This document shows, piece after piece, positions 17,049-25,526 of a DNA stretch of 64,000 nt. The DNA is taken from positions 2,666,001-2,730,000 of the forward strand of contig NZ_JAGIOG010000001.1 of the NCBI RefSeq assembly GCF_017876595.1, given 5' to 3'. The stretch's first letter is position 1; every line of letters starts with the position of its first letter. This stretch comes from Aeromicrobium fastidiosum (GTDB lineage Bacteria > Actinomycetota > Actinomycetes > Propionibacteriales > Nocardioidaceae). A program made the position numbers and the translations under genes. The notes under the pieces were generated by a model. The model did not search any database and was not told where the DNA came from. It was given only the letters and a program-made list of their open reading frames with translations.

Positions 17049-17699
17049 CTACGCCTCGACGGTGCCGGAGGACGACGCCAGCTCGCTGCGGAGCCTGGCG
17101 TTGTCGGCCTCCAGCTGCGCGAGGCGCTGCTGTAGCGGGGCGATCTGCGGTGCGAGCTCGCTCACCGTGTAGCGCGGCGTGATGTGCTGCGGGCAGTTCC
17201 AGTCGTACGCCTCGACCGTGACGGTCACGAGGCGCTCGACCGTGCCGTCGTAGCCGGGGACGACGAGCCGCCGGGCCAGCTCGGGATCGTCGGCAGCCTG
17301 CACGACGGTCGCCCGCCCGAACAGCTTGAGCCTCGCGCGATGCGGGTAGTCGACCGCGATGAGGGCGATGCGGTCGTCCGTCGTCAGGTTGCCGGTCGTC
17401 ACGTACTGCAGGTTGCCGCCCAGGTCGGCCCAACCGATCGTGTGCGGGTCGAGCACGCGGACGAACCCTCCGTCGCCGCCCCGGTGCTGCACGTACGGCC
17501 AGCCGCCCTCGCCGACCGTGGCGAGGTAGAAGCTGTCGCGGGCCGACAAGAAGGCTGCCGCACGATCGTCCAGCGCGTCGCCGGTCGCGATCTCCTGGCC
17601 GCGGGCGACGTGCTGGGCGTAGAACTCGCCGCTGCCGTGCTCGTCCTGCACGTCGCGCACGGAGTCCGTGAAGGCGATCGAGGCATAGCGCCGGCTCAT
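17049..17699 (-). CDS. Pyridoxamine 5'-phosphate oxidase-like flavin protein
   Basis: 216 residues. The split-barrel core includes ATVGEGGWPYVQHRGGDGGFVRVLD, GNLQYVTTGNL and RIALIAVDYPHRARLKLFGRA, the pattern of PNPOx-like FMN or F420 enzymes. A C-terminal coiled coil (about 180-210, QQRLAQLEADNARLRSEL) is an unusual addition and suggests oligomerisation. The start overlaps the stop of the upstream TetR gene (ATGA), so the two form an operon and the regulator probably controls this enzyme. The physiological substrate is unknown. Confidence 0.8.
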   Translation of the reverse strand: MSRRYASIAFTDSVRDVQDEHGSGEFYAQHVARGQEIATGDALDDRAAAFLSARDSFYLATVGEGGWPYVQHRGGDGGFVRVLDPHTIGWADLGGNLQYVTTGNLTTDDRIALIAVDYPHRARLKLFGRATVVQAADDPELARRLVVPGYDGTVERLVTVTVEAYDWNCPQHITPRYTVSELAPQIAPLQQRLAQLEADNARLRSELASSSGTVEA

Positions 17700-18271
17700 G
17701 GCACGTCCTGACGGGTGAGGAGATCGGGGAGATCGGCGACGACGTCTCCGAACGGGGTCACGTCGCCCAGCACTCGAGAGGCGACCAGCGCGCCCTCGAC
17801 CCGCACGAAAGCGTCGAGCGCTCGACGGCGTGCCTGCGCGGTGTCGCTGCCGGCCCGTGCCGAGGCGTGGGCCATGGCGTCGACCCAGGCGCGTGCGAGC
17901 GCTCGGGCGCGGGCCACCACAGCAGCGGGTGCGTCGCCGACGGTCATGGTGTCGAGCACGCAGGCGAGCTCACCATCGGCGTAGAACTCGGCCAGCCGGC
18001 GCGCCATCTCGGCGACGTCGGACGCGGGGGATCGGCTCGCGCCCGCGTCGAGCGGCTCCAGGACGTGCGTGAAGCGGCGCTCGACCTCGGCGAGCACCGC
18101 GAGCGCCATGCCTGCCTTGCCGTCGGGAAAGCGGTGGTACAGGCTCGCGGACCGCAGGCCCGACGATTGCGCGAGCGTCGACAGCGAGGCCGCGGCGTAC
18201 CCGTCGGCGCGGAAGGTCGCGGTCAGGCCGGAGACCACGGTGTCGTCGGAGATGGTGCGTGGACGTCCCAT
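17696..18271 (-). CDS. TetR-family transcriptional regulator
   Basis: 191 residues. The N-terminal TetR helix-turn-helix is clear (GRPRTISDDTVVSGLTATFRADGYAAASLSTLAQSSGLRSASLYHRFPDGKAGM, residues 2-55 or so); the ligand domain is typical of LmrA/YxaF-like members. It is first in an operon with the flavin protein. TAATCT ends 6 nt before the ATG (leaderless) and overlaps a palindromic operator candidate, consistent with autorepression. Confidence 0.88.
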   Translation of the reverse strand: MGRPRTISDDTVVSGLTATFRADGYAAASLSTLAQSSGLRSASLYHRFPDGKAGMALAVLAEVERRFTHVLEPLDAGASRSPASDVAEMARRLAEFYADGELACVLDTMTVGDAPAAVVARARALARAWVDAMAHASARAGSDTAQARRRALDAFVRVEGALVASRVLGDVTPFGDVVADLPDLLTRQDVP

Positions 18272-18280
18272 GCGAGAAGA

Positions 18281-18297
18281 TTACCGAACGATCGACA
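18281..18297. promoter_or_regulatory. Candidate TetR operator overlapping the -10 element
   Basis: TTACCGA-ACG-ATCGACAA is an imperfect palindrome of the ACCGA-N-TCGGT type bound by many actinobacterial TetR proteins. It touches the -10 hexamer (18283-18278 on the minus strand) of the regulator's own gene. Confidence 0.4.
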
Positions 18298-18391
18298 AAA
18301 TACAAGAGGGTCGTGGTGGGATGGTCCTTGGACGACTCCTCCCGGCGCGCCGACGCGGCCTGGGCAGCACGGCGATCCACACTGGGAGGCG

Positions 18392-19327
18392 ATGACGACC
18401 GAGACGCGCGACGAGCTGACCGAGGCGTGGTCGGCTGCCCTCGCGGCCTACGAGCACCACCTCGTCGCCGAGCGTGACCTGTCGGCCCACTCGGTGCGGG
18501 CCTACCTGACCGACGTGCAGAGCCTCGGCTCGCACGCGGGCCGACTGGGCGTCGACGATCCCGCTGACCTCACGATCCGGGTGCTGCGCAGCTGGCTCGC
18601 GCACCTCAAGACGATGGGCAAGGCCCGCACGACCCTGGCCCGCCGGTCGACGTCGGCCCGGGTGTTCACGACGTGGCTGGCGCGCAGCGGCCGGTCGACG
18701 AGCGACGCCGGTGCGCTCCTGGTCAGCCCCAAGGGGCACCGCGAGCTGCCGGTCGCGCTGAGCCAGACCGAGGTGCGCGCGCTGCTCGACGCCACGACCG
18801 AGAGCCTCGTGCACGACGGGGCACGCGGGCAGCGCGACCTCGCGATCCTCGAGCTGCTCTACGCCACGGGCATCCGGGTCGGCGAGCTCGTGGGGCTCGA
18901 CGTCGACGACCTCGACCGCGACCGCAGGGTCGTGCGCGTGTTCGGCAAGGGACGCAAGGAGCGTTCGGTGCCCTTCGGACTGCCCGCGTCGGACGCCCTC
19001 GAGCTGTACCTGGCCTCGGGTCGGCAGCAGCTCATGGTCGAGAGCAGCGGGGCCGCGGTGTTCCTCGGTGCGCGCGGTGGCCGCATCGACCAGCGAGCCG
19101 TGCGCCGTGTGGTCCACGAGCGACTCGAAGCGGTCGACGGTGCGCCTGATCTGGGCCCGCACGGTCTGCGCCACACCGCGGCGACGCACCTGCTGGAGGG
19201 CGGAGCCGACCTGCGCAGCGTGCAGGAGATCCTGGGCCATGCATCGCTGGGCACGACGCAGATCTACACGCACGTCAGCAACGAGCGCCTGCGTGCTGCC
19301 TTCACGCAGGCGCACCCCCGGGCCTGA
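18392..19327 (+). CDS. xerC: Tyrosine recombinase XerC
   Basis: 311 residues. The N-terminal SAM-like domain (EHHLVAERDLSAHSVRAYLTDV) is followed by the catalytic domain with all six expected residues: Arg162, Lys186, His257, Arg260, His283 and the nucleophile Tyr292. The length and position between dprA and the rpsB block indicate chromosomal XerC, which resolves chromosome dimers at dif with XerD, rather than a phage integrase. GGGAGG precedes the ATG closely. Confidence 0.93.
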   Translation: MTTETRDELTEAWSAALAAYEHHLVAERDLSAHSVRAYLTDVQSLGSHAGRLGVDDPADLTIRVLRSWLAHLKTMGKARTTLARRSTSARVFTTWLARSGRSTSDAGALLVSPKGHRELPVALSQTEVRALLDATTESLVHDGARGQRDLAILELLYATGIRVGELVGLDVDDLDRDRRVVRVFGKGRKERSVPFGLPASDALELYLASGRQQLMVESSGAAVFLGARGGRIDQRAVRRVVHERLEAVDGAPDLGPHGLRHTAATHLLEGGADLRSVQEILGHASLGTTQIYTHVSNERLRAAFTQAHPRA

Positions 19328-19360
19328 CGCCGGTCTGATGATCGACGGGATGCGTCGAGG

Positions 19361-20743
19361 TCACCACGACCGGACGTCGATGTCCCACCGCCGACACACC
19401 TCGTGCACGCGACGTCCGAGCTCGTCGTTGCTCCCGAAGTGATCGGGGTCGACGCCGAGCACGGCGAACGTCACGGTGCTGCCGTGCCGCGACCACCAGG
19501 CGTTGAGTCCGCCGCGGGTGCGGCGCATCATCGCGGGCGTGACGCCCTGCGTGACCGACCGCATCAGCACCGACGTCGCCGTGACGCCGACAGGGGCGGC
19601 GAACTCCGCGGGCAGATCGCCCAGGTTGGAGCACAGGCACAGCGGTGCCGTCATGCTGCGCGCCAGCAGGCCGACGGCGCGGTCGGGCAGCATCTGCACC
19701 AGCGGCCTGAGCGGCGCGAGGGCGTCGGACCGCGAGCCGTCGGCGAGTGCCGAGAACTCCCGCCGGCACCGCGAGCGGATCGTGGCGAGGTCGGGCACCC
19801 GCCCGACGCCGTCGACCGCGGTCGTGTCGACGTCGATCGAGACGCCCGAGGTGGCATTCGACCTCAGGTCGCGGTCGCCGCGCAGGCTGACGGGCAGTGC
19901 GACCCGCACGGGGCGGTCGGGCGCGACTCGTCCCGCGGCGAGCAGCACCTCGACGGTGATCGCCACCAGCAGGGTGTTCGAGGTGCCTCCGTGCCGGCGG
20001 GCCGCCTGCTCCCACTGCTCGGCGTCGCAGTCGACCACCACCGTCGCCGGACGGTAGGGGGCGTCGTCGCCGGTCCGGCGCGGTCCCGCCGGGGCCTGGC
20101 CGGACGTCTGCGCCGTGCTCGTCTCGGCCCGGGCCCGGGCCGCCCTGGCGGCGGCGACCGTGCCGCGGACGGCAGAGCCCAGCTGGCCGAGGGCGTCGCC
20201 GAGATCGTCGCGGAGCGTGACGTGGTCGTGGTCGACCGGCAGCCGTCCGATGTCGGTGCCCGAGGCCGCGGCCGTCAACGCGGCGACGTGGGCCCCGCCG
20301 TCGCACACGACGTGCGACGTGAGCAGCGACAGGACGGCGCCGCCGTCGGTGGTGGCCGCTGTCGAGAGCTCCCACGCCGGTGCCTGCTCCGGGTCGAGGT
20401 CGACCTCGGCACGCTCGTCGGCCCATGCCAGCACCTCGCCGGGTGGCAGGGCTCGCTGCTCGAGATGCACGGGGCGCGCCTGCGGTGCGGCCACCCACCG
20501 GTCGCGGGCACCGGGCACCGTGGAGCGCTTGACGGCCCGGCCCAGGGGACCGCCGGCCAGAGCCGTGCGCAGGCGGTCGAGGCGGTCGGGGTGGATCGGT
20601 CGGTCGAACCGCCACACCGTCTGGTTGACGACCCCGATGCCGAGCACGCGGCGCGACCGCATGAAGAGGTCGTCGTCGTACGTCAGGCGGTTGCCGGTCC
20701 CGGCGCGGGTCGTCGTCCGGTGGGTGCGGTCGGTCATGGTCAT
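19361..20743 (-). CDS. WS/DGAT-like condensation-superfamily acyltransferase (copy A1)
   Basis: 460 residues. The acyltransferase motif HxxxDG is intact at His144-Asp148 (SHVVCDGG). Other marks are the N-terminal YDDDLFMRSRRVLG, RPVRVALPVSLRGDRDLRSNAT and CSNLGDLPAEFAAPVG, which recall wax-ester/diacylglycerol acyltransferases. No carrier or adenylation domain is attached. It is the last gene of a four-gene minus-strand operon, 15 bp after the exporter permease, and a paralogue of the first gene (22574-23932). It probably transfers an acyl group to an alcohol of a lipid or glycolipid; the substrate is unknown. Confidence 0.75.
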   Translation of the reverse strand: MTMTDRTHRTTTRAGTGNRLTYDDDLFMRSRRVLGIGVVNQTVWRFDRPIHPDRLDRLRTALAGGPLGRAVKRSTVPGARDRWVAAPQARPVHLEQRALPPGEVLAWADERAEVDLDPEQAPAWELSTAATTDGGAVLSLLTSHVVCDGGAHVAALTAAASGTDIGRLPVDHDHVTLRDDLGDALGQLGSAVRGTVAAARAARARAETSTAQTSGQAPAGPRRTGDDAPYRPATVVVDCDAEQWEQAARRHGGTSNTLLVAITVEVLLAAGRVAPDRPVRVALPVSLRGDRDLRSNATSGVSIDVDTTAVDGVGRVPDLATIRSRCRREFSALADGSRSDALAPLRPLVQMLPDRAVGLLARSMTAPLCLCSNLGDLPAEFAAPVGVTATSVLMRSVTQGVTPAMMRRTRGGLNAWWSRHGSTVTFAVLGVDPDHFGSNDELGRRVHEVCRRWDIDVRSW

Positions 20744-20758
20744 GGCGTCTCCGTCGGG

Positions 20759-21568
20759 TCAGGCGCTGCGGACGTAGGCCCGGACGGTCAGCGGGGCGAA
20801 GACCGCCAGCACGGCGGCCGCGCCGACGATCGCCGTCGTGACGGAGCCGGTGGCCGGTGCCGCGTCGGCCAGGTCGCGCACGGCCGTCACGAGGTGGGTG
20901 ACGGGGTTGACCTCCGCGATCGCGCGCATCCAGCCCGGCATCGTCTCGGTGGGCACGAGTGCGTTGGACATGAACGACAGCGGTGTCAGCACCAGCATCG
21001 AGACGCCCTGCACCGCCGAGGCGCTCTTCATCAGCACCCCCATGAGCGCGAAGACCCAGCTGATCGTGAAGGCGCTGACCACCACCAGCACGCAGCCGGC
21101 GGCGAGACCACCCCACGACGCCGGCCGGTAGCCCATCGCCACCCCGACCGCGACGGTCATCGACACCGCGACGACGTAGCGAGTGACATCGGCCAGCAGC
21201 GAACCGGCCAGCGGGGCCGTCCGGGCCACCGGCAACGACCTGAACCGGTCGAACACGCCCCGGTCCATGTCGTCGCGCAGCTGGACGCCGGTGACGACCG
21301 AGGCCGTGACGGCGATCTGCACCAGCACGCCGGGGACGAGCTGCGGGAGGTAGCCCGACACGCCTCCGGCGACCGCCCCGCCGAAGACGTTGGCGAACAT
21401 CACGGTGCCGACGATCGGCAGCACGATGACGTCGAACAGTCGCTGGGGGTCGTGCCGCACCCGCAGCAGGCCCCGGTAGGCGAATGTCACCGACTGGGCC
21501 GCGGCCAGCACGAGCCCCGGCTCACCGAGCGCGGGACGACGGACGGACGTCACGGACGCGGTGCTCAT
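20759..21568 (-). CDS. ABC-2 type exporter permease (DrrB-like)
   Basis: 269 residues and six membrane segments, with the ABC-2 pattern DPQRLFDVIVLPIVGTVMFANVFGG near the N-terminus, and a loop D-RG-FDRFRSLPVARTAPL that contacts the ATPase. The C-terminal VPTETMPGWMRAIAEVNPVTHLVTAVRDL is typical of DrrB/daunorubicin and PDIM-type lipid exporters. It overlaps the ATPase gene by 4 bp. Placed among acyltransferases, it likely exports their product. Confidence 0.87.
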   Translation of the reverse strand: MSTASVTSVRRPALGEPGLVLAAAQSVTFAYRGLLRVRHDPQRLFDVIVLPIVGTVMFANVFGGAVAGGVSGYLPQLVPGVLVQIAVTASVVTGVQLRDDMDRGVFDRFRSLPVARTAPLAGSLLADVTRYVVAVSMTVAVGVAMGYRPASWGGLAAGCVLVVVSAFTISWVFALMGVLMKSASAVQGVSMLVLTPLSFMSNALVPTETMPGWMRAIAEVNPVTHLVTAVRDLADAAPATGSVTTAIVGAAAVLAVFAPLTVRAYVRSA

Positions 21569-22518
21569 GCGGCGTCCTGACGCTCGGTGCCGGCAGACCC
21601 CGTCAGGGCGAAGAAGACGTCGTCCATCGTGGGCCTGGCGACGCTGATCTCGTCGAGGACGATGGCGCGCTCGTGAAACGCCAGCACGACGCCGGACGTC
21701 ACCGCGCTCGACGTGATGGGCACGGCCAGGCGGCCGTCGACGATCGACGGCTCGCGGCCGGTGAGCCGCTCGACGATGAGCATCGCCTCGGGCCATCGCT
21801 CGCGGTCGCCGATCTGCAGCTGCAGCGTCAACCCGCCGACCGAGCGCTTGAGCGCCTCGGAGGTGTCGTCGGCGACGACGCGACCCCGGTCGATCACGGC
21901 GATCCGGTCGGCCAGCTGGTCGGCCTCCTCGAGGTACTGGGTCGTGAGCAGCACCGTGGATCCCTCGGCGACGAGCTCGCGGACGGTCGTCCACATGTCG
22001 GCGCGGGTGCGCGGGTCGAGCCCCGTCGTCGGCTCGTCGAGGAACAGCAGGGGCGGATCGCCGAGCAGGCTGGCGGCGATGTCGAGCCGCCGGCGCATGC
22101 CTCCCGAGAAGGTCGAGACCGAGCGATGCGCCGCGTCGGTGAGGCTGAACCGCTCGAGCAGCTCGTCGGCGCGGGATCGCGCCTGCCGACGTCCGAGCCC
22201 CAGCAGCCGGGCGAAGACGAACAGGTTCTCGTGCGCCGTCAACAGCTCGTCGACCGAGGCGTACTGGCCTGTGAGACCGATCAGCGACCGGACCGCGGTG
22301 GGGGAGCGCACGGCGTCGTGGCCGAAGACGTGGGCGGTGCCCGCATCGGGACGCAGCAGGGTCGAGAGCACGCGCACGGCCGTCGTCTTGCCGGCGCCGT
22401 TGGGCCCCAGCACGGCGTGGACCGTGCCCGTGCGAACGGACAGGTCGATGCCGTCGAGTGCCCGGTGCGAGCCGAACTCCTTGACCAGGCCCTCGGCCCG
22501 GATGGCCCATTCGGTCAT
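21565..22518 (-). CDS. ABC exporter ATP-binding protein (DrrA-like)
   Basis: 317 residues. Walker A LGPNGAGKTTAVR, Q-loop GLTGQYASVDELLT, signature TFSGGMRRRLDIA, Walker B LLFLDEPTTGLD and the switch TTQYLEEAD are all intact. The C-terminal extension (about 230-317) is the DrrA-type regulatory domain. It energises the adjacent permease. AAGGAG precedes the ATG. DrrA proteins export anthracyclines in Streptomyces and phthiocerol lipids in mycobacteria; given the neighbours a lipid is more likely here (inference). Confidence 0.9.
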   Translation of the reverse strand: MTEWAIRAEGLVKEFGSHRALDGIDLSVRTGTVHAVLGPNGAGKTTAVRVLSTLLRPDAGTAHVFGHDAVRSPTAVRSLIGLTGQYASVDELLTAHENLFVFARLLGLGRRQARSRADELLERFSLTDAAHRSVSTFSGGMRRRLDIAASLLGDPPLLFLDEPTTGLDPRTRADMWTTVRELVAEGSTVLLTTQYLEEADQLADRIAVIDRGRVVADDTSEALKRSVGGLTLQLQIGDRERWPEAMLIVERLTGREPSIVDGRLAVPITSSAVTSGVVLAFHERAIVLDEISVARPTMDDVFFALTGSAGTERQDAA

Positions 22519-22573
22519 GATGCGGCTCCTTCGAGTGGTGGGGCGGGTGGTCGAACCAGGTCGCCCGGGCCGG

Positions 22574-23932
22574 CTACCACGGTCGTGCCTCGACGTCCCA
22601 GGCCGACAGGACCGTGGTCATCGCATCGAGCAGGGTCGCGTCGTCGGGCACGCGAGCGGGATCGAGGGCGCTGACGGTCAGGGTCGTCCGTTCACCCACC
22701 GCGCACGTCCAGGCCATCAGGCCCCCACCGAGCGCCGCGAGCTCTGCCCGGTCGACCTGCCGGGGGCCGGCCAGCGCCGCGATGCTCCGGGCGCGCGGAC
22801 CCTCACGCCCGGTGGGGGCGCAGAATGCGTCGGAGACCGCGCCGAGGTTGGACGCGAGCACCGTGGCAGCGGGCGGCGCTGGCAGGCGCCGGACGACCAC
22901 GGTCGGCATCATCTGCACCAGCGTCAGGAGGGAGCCGTCGGCTGCCGGGACCGCAGCGCCGAGCGCCGAGTACGCCTGCTTGCACCGCGTTCGGACGTCC
23001 GTGAGGTCGCGGGCGACCGGGACGCCGGCCTCGACGTCGACGTGGGCGATGCGGGTCGCGTTGGACCGGATGTCGTCGGGCGTCCGGGCGCTGACGGGCA
23101 GCGCCACACGCACGGGGCGGCCGGCGACGGCTATGCCCGACGTGGACGCGAGCGCCGCCGCCACCGCGACGAACCAGGTGTTGGGCGAGCCTCCGTGGCG
23201 GGCCGCTGCCTCCGCGATCTGGGCCGTGCTGCACTCGACGACGACCGTGGGGGGTGTCCATCCGGACGGTGGCACACCCGCCGGTCGCCGGGCAACGCCT
23301 CCGCTGCGATCACGGTCGGTGCTGCCTGGCGGGCGCTTCGGTGGCTGGGCCGGTGGCCGCAGGCCCTTCGCGCCCCAGCGTGCCACGGACCCCAGCTGAG
23401 TCGCGGCGTCGTGGGCGTCAGCCACGAGTGCCTTCGCCAGTCGCGGCCGGGTCGGGACGGCGAGAGGTGGACGGCCGGCCGACGCCCGCTCGACGGCATC
23501 GAGCATCGCTCCGCCGTCGGCGACGGCGTGATCGGCGAGCAGCGACACGACCGCTCCGCCGTCCGCGATGTCGGCGACGATGAGCCGCCACGAGTCGCCG
23601 CGCGATGGATCGAGCCGGGTCGCGCCGAGCCACCGCAGCCACGGCATGACCTCGTGCTCGTCCAGTGGCTCGTCCCGCCGGACGATCTCGGGCGGTTCTG
23701 CGACGCGCGACCAGCGGGAGCGCGCCGCCGGCACGAGGGCGCGATGAGCCCGCCGGGCCAGGGCACCGTGCGCGAGCGCATCGCGCATCCGGACGAGATC
23801 CTCGGCCGCGACGCGCTCGTCGAACCGCCACGCGAACTGGTTCACGACAGGGCTGCCCAGACCGCGGTGGCGACGCATGAACAGGTCGTCGCCGAAGGTC
23901 AGGCGCACGGCCGAACGGTCGATCAGCTGCAT
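22574..23932 (-). CDS. WS/DGAT-like condensation-superfamily acyltransferase (copy A2)
   Basis: 452 residues from the ATG preceded by GGGGGGAG; longer starts run into the divergent promoter. His135-Asp139 form the HxxxDG site (DHAVADGG). It shares LTFGDDLFMRRHRGLG, RPVRVALPVSARTPDDIRSNAT, LVQMMPT, ASNLGAVSDAFCAPTG and the WD(V/I)-ending C-terminus with copy A1. A proline-rich linker (about 185-215) joins the two half domains. It is the first gene of the operon that includes drrAB-like genes. Substrate unknown. Confidence 0.75.
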   Translation of the reverse strand: MQLIDRSAVRLTFGDDLFMRRHRGLGSPVVNQFAWRFDERVAAEDLVRMRDALAHGALARRAHRALVPAARSRWSRVAEPPEIVRRDEPLDEHEVMPWLRWLGATRLDPSRGDSWRLIVADIADGGAVVSLLADHAVADGGAMLDAVERASAGRPPLAVPTRPRLAKALVADAHDAATQLGSVARWGAKGLRPPAQPPKRPPGSTDRDRSGGVARRPAGVPPSGWTPPTVVVECSTAQIAEAAARHGGSPNTWFVAVAAALASTSGIAVAGRPVRVALPVSARTPDDIRSNATRIAHVDVEAGVPVARDLTDVRTRCKQAYSALGAAVPAADGSLLTLVQMMPTVVVRRLPAPPAATVLASNLGAVSDAFCAPTGREGPRARSIAALAGPRQVDRAELAALGGGLMAWTCAVGERTTLTVSALDPARVPDDATLLDAMTTVLSAWDVEARPW

Positions 23933-23983
23933 GGACACTCCCCCCGAAGTGCTCCGAGTGAAACCCCGTCGCGCGGTCGTTGT

Positions 23984-24000
23984 CCATACCCCGGGGATGG
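23984..24000. promoter_or_regulatory. Palindrome in the divergent acyltransferase promoter region
   Basis: CCAT-A-CCCCGGGG-ATGG is a near-perfect palindrome midway between the two divergent operons (gap 23933-24119), followed by GATGG-TGA-CCATC (23996-24008). It is a candidate binding site that could coordinate both operons. No local regulator gene is present. Confidence 0.28.
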
Positions 24001-24119
24001 TGACCATCATCACGTCGCGCCGCACCCCCGGGCGTCGGCACACTGACCCACATCGCCGTGCAGGGAGTGCGCGGCTCAGTCCGGCGGCTCGCGCCGCCGG
24101 CAACTCGGGGGAGTGTTCG

Positions 24120-25526
24120 ATGGAGTACAGCGAGCTGCACGACTATCCGATCCCGGCCGGGATCGTGACCACCTGGACGCCCGTAGCGTCCCCGGCGGCG
24201 TGGCGCGACGACGATCGCGACCTGTCGTACGACCACGAGGCGCATCTGGGCCGCGATGCCGACGGTGCCTGGATCGGCTCGGCCATGCGGCTGCCCGGGC
24301 CCTACGATCCCGATGTGCTGCGGCGGGCGTTGCGCGCCTGGATCGTGCGGCACGAGGTGCTGCGCACGACGGTGCAGCGGCGCGATGTCGGCTGGGCCCG
24401 ACGGACGGCTGAAACTGACGGTGTCGACGTGCGGCAGGAGGTGCTCGGGCACCGCTCGGGCGGCGAGGCGCGCGAGGAGGTGGCCCAGTTCCTGGCCGCG
24501 CTGTCGCCCGTGGTGTGGCCGCACTGCGTGTTCGCGACGGTCGTCGACCCCGATGCGTCCGGGTTCGTGCTGGTGTTCGGTGCCGACCACAGCGTCATGG
24601 ACGCGTACTCGCAGCTGCTGTGGTTCGCCGAGATGGCCGATCTGTACCGGCGGGCCGGCACGGGTGCCGACGATGCCGAGCTGGCGGTGCTCGACGTCGG
24701 CAGTCACGTCGACTTCGCCGAGTCCGACCGACGATCGGGTGATGACATCGCGGACGACCACGTCGCTGTCACGACCTGGCGGGAGTTCTTGACGCTCGAC
24801 GGCACGGGGGCCCCCGTCGACACGCCGGTGTTCCCCCATCATCCCGACGTGGCCGGCGGCGCGGCGGCAACGGCCTGCCCGCAGCGGAGCCTGTCGACCT
24901 GGGTGCTGAGCGGCGTCAGCACCGACCTGCTGGCGGGCCAGCTGCGACAGCGCGGCGTCGGGCTGCAGTCGGCCGGCATCGCGGCACTCGCCCTGGCCGC
25001 GCGCCGGCGCAGCGGCATCGAGCGGCTGCGATTCGTCCTGCCGCTGCACACGCGCCACGACCCGCGCCACGTCGGAGCCGTCGGCTGGTACGTCGGCCTG
25101 TGCCCCATCGATCTCGACCTCACGGGCGCCACCACGGTCGCCGAGGCGGTCCAGCGGGCCGACCAGGCCGTGCGGGGGGCCAAGGACCTGGCCCGACACC
25201 CGTTCCCTCGGATCGCCGAGCTGCTCGGCATCGACGACACGCCCCACTTCGTGGTGTCGTACGTCGACGTGCGACACGTGCCGGGGGCAGAGCAGTGGCC
25301 GGCCCAGCAGGCACGCGCCCTGCGCAGCCCGGCCCATGCGCCCGACGAGGTCTACCTCTGGCTGATCCGCTCACACGTGGGCCTCAACATCTCGGCGCGC
25401 TACCCGGGCACCGATCTGGCCGATGTCGCGATGCGGGGCTACGTCGCCAACGCCCGTGCCGTGCTGTCGGAGATGGTGTGGGACGAGCAGCCCGAGCAGC
25501 TGGCGGCGACGGGGTCGGCGCGATGA
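24120..25526 (+). CDS. PapA-like acyltransferase (copy B1)
   Basis: 468 residues; GGGGGAG precedes the ATG. The N-terminal PAGIVTTWTP, the domain core LRAWIVRHEVLRTTVQ and the C-terminal FVVSYVDVRHVPGAEQW with VYLWLIRSHVGLNISARYPGT follow mycobacterial PapA proteins (acyltransferases of trehalose-ester synthesis). The active motif is HSVMDA: His157 and Asp161 are kept but the final Gly is Ala162. It is first in a three-gene operon of paralogues and overlaps the next by ATGA. Probable role: acylation of a sugar or lipid alcohol. Confidence 0.75.
   Translation: MEYSELHDYPIPAGIVTTWTPVASPAAWRDDDRDLSYDHEAHLGRDADGAWIGSAMRLPGPYDPDVLRRALRAWIVRHEVLRTTVQRRDVGWARRTAETDGVDVRQEVLGHRSGGEAREEVAQFLAALSPVVWPHCVFATVVDPDASGFVLVFGADHSVMDAYSQLLWFAEMADLYRRAGTGADDAELAVLDVGSHVDFAESDRRSGDDIADDHVAVTTWREFLTLDGTGAPVDTPVFPHHPDVAGGAAATACPQRSLSTWVLSGVSTDLLAGQLRQRGVGLQSAGIAALALAARRRSGIERLRFVLPLHTRHDPRHVGAVGWYVGLCPIDLDLTGATTVAEAVQRADQAVRGAKDLARHPFPRIAELLGIDDTPHFVVSYVDVRHVPGAEQWPAQQARALRSPAHAPDEVYLWLIRSHVGLNISARYPGTDLADVAMRGYVANARAVLSEMVWDEQPEQLAATGSAR

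Noticed and set aside
18392..19327. Phage or island integrase
   Set aside because: Length, motifs and conserved position between dprA and rpsB fit chromosomal XerC; no attachment-site duplication or tRNA gene is nearby.
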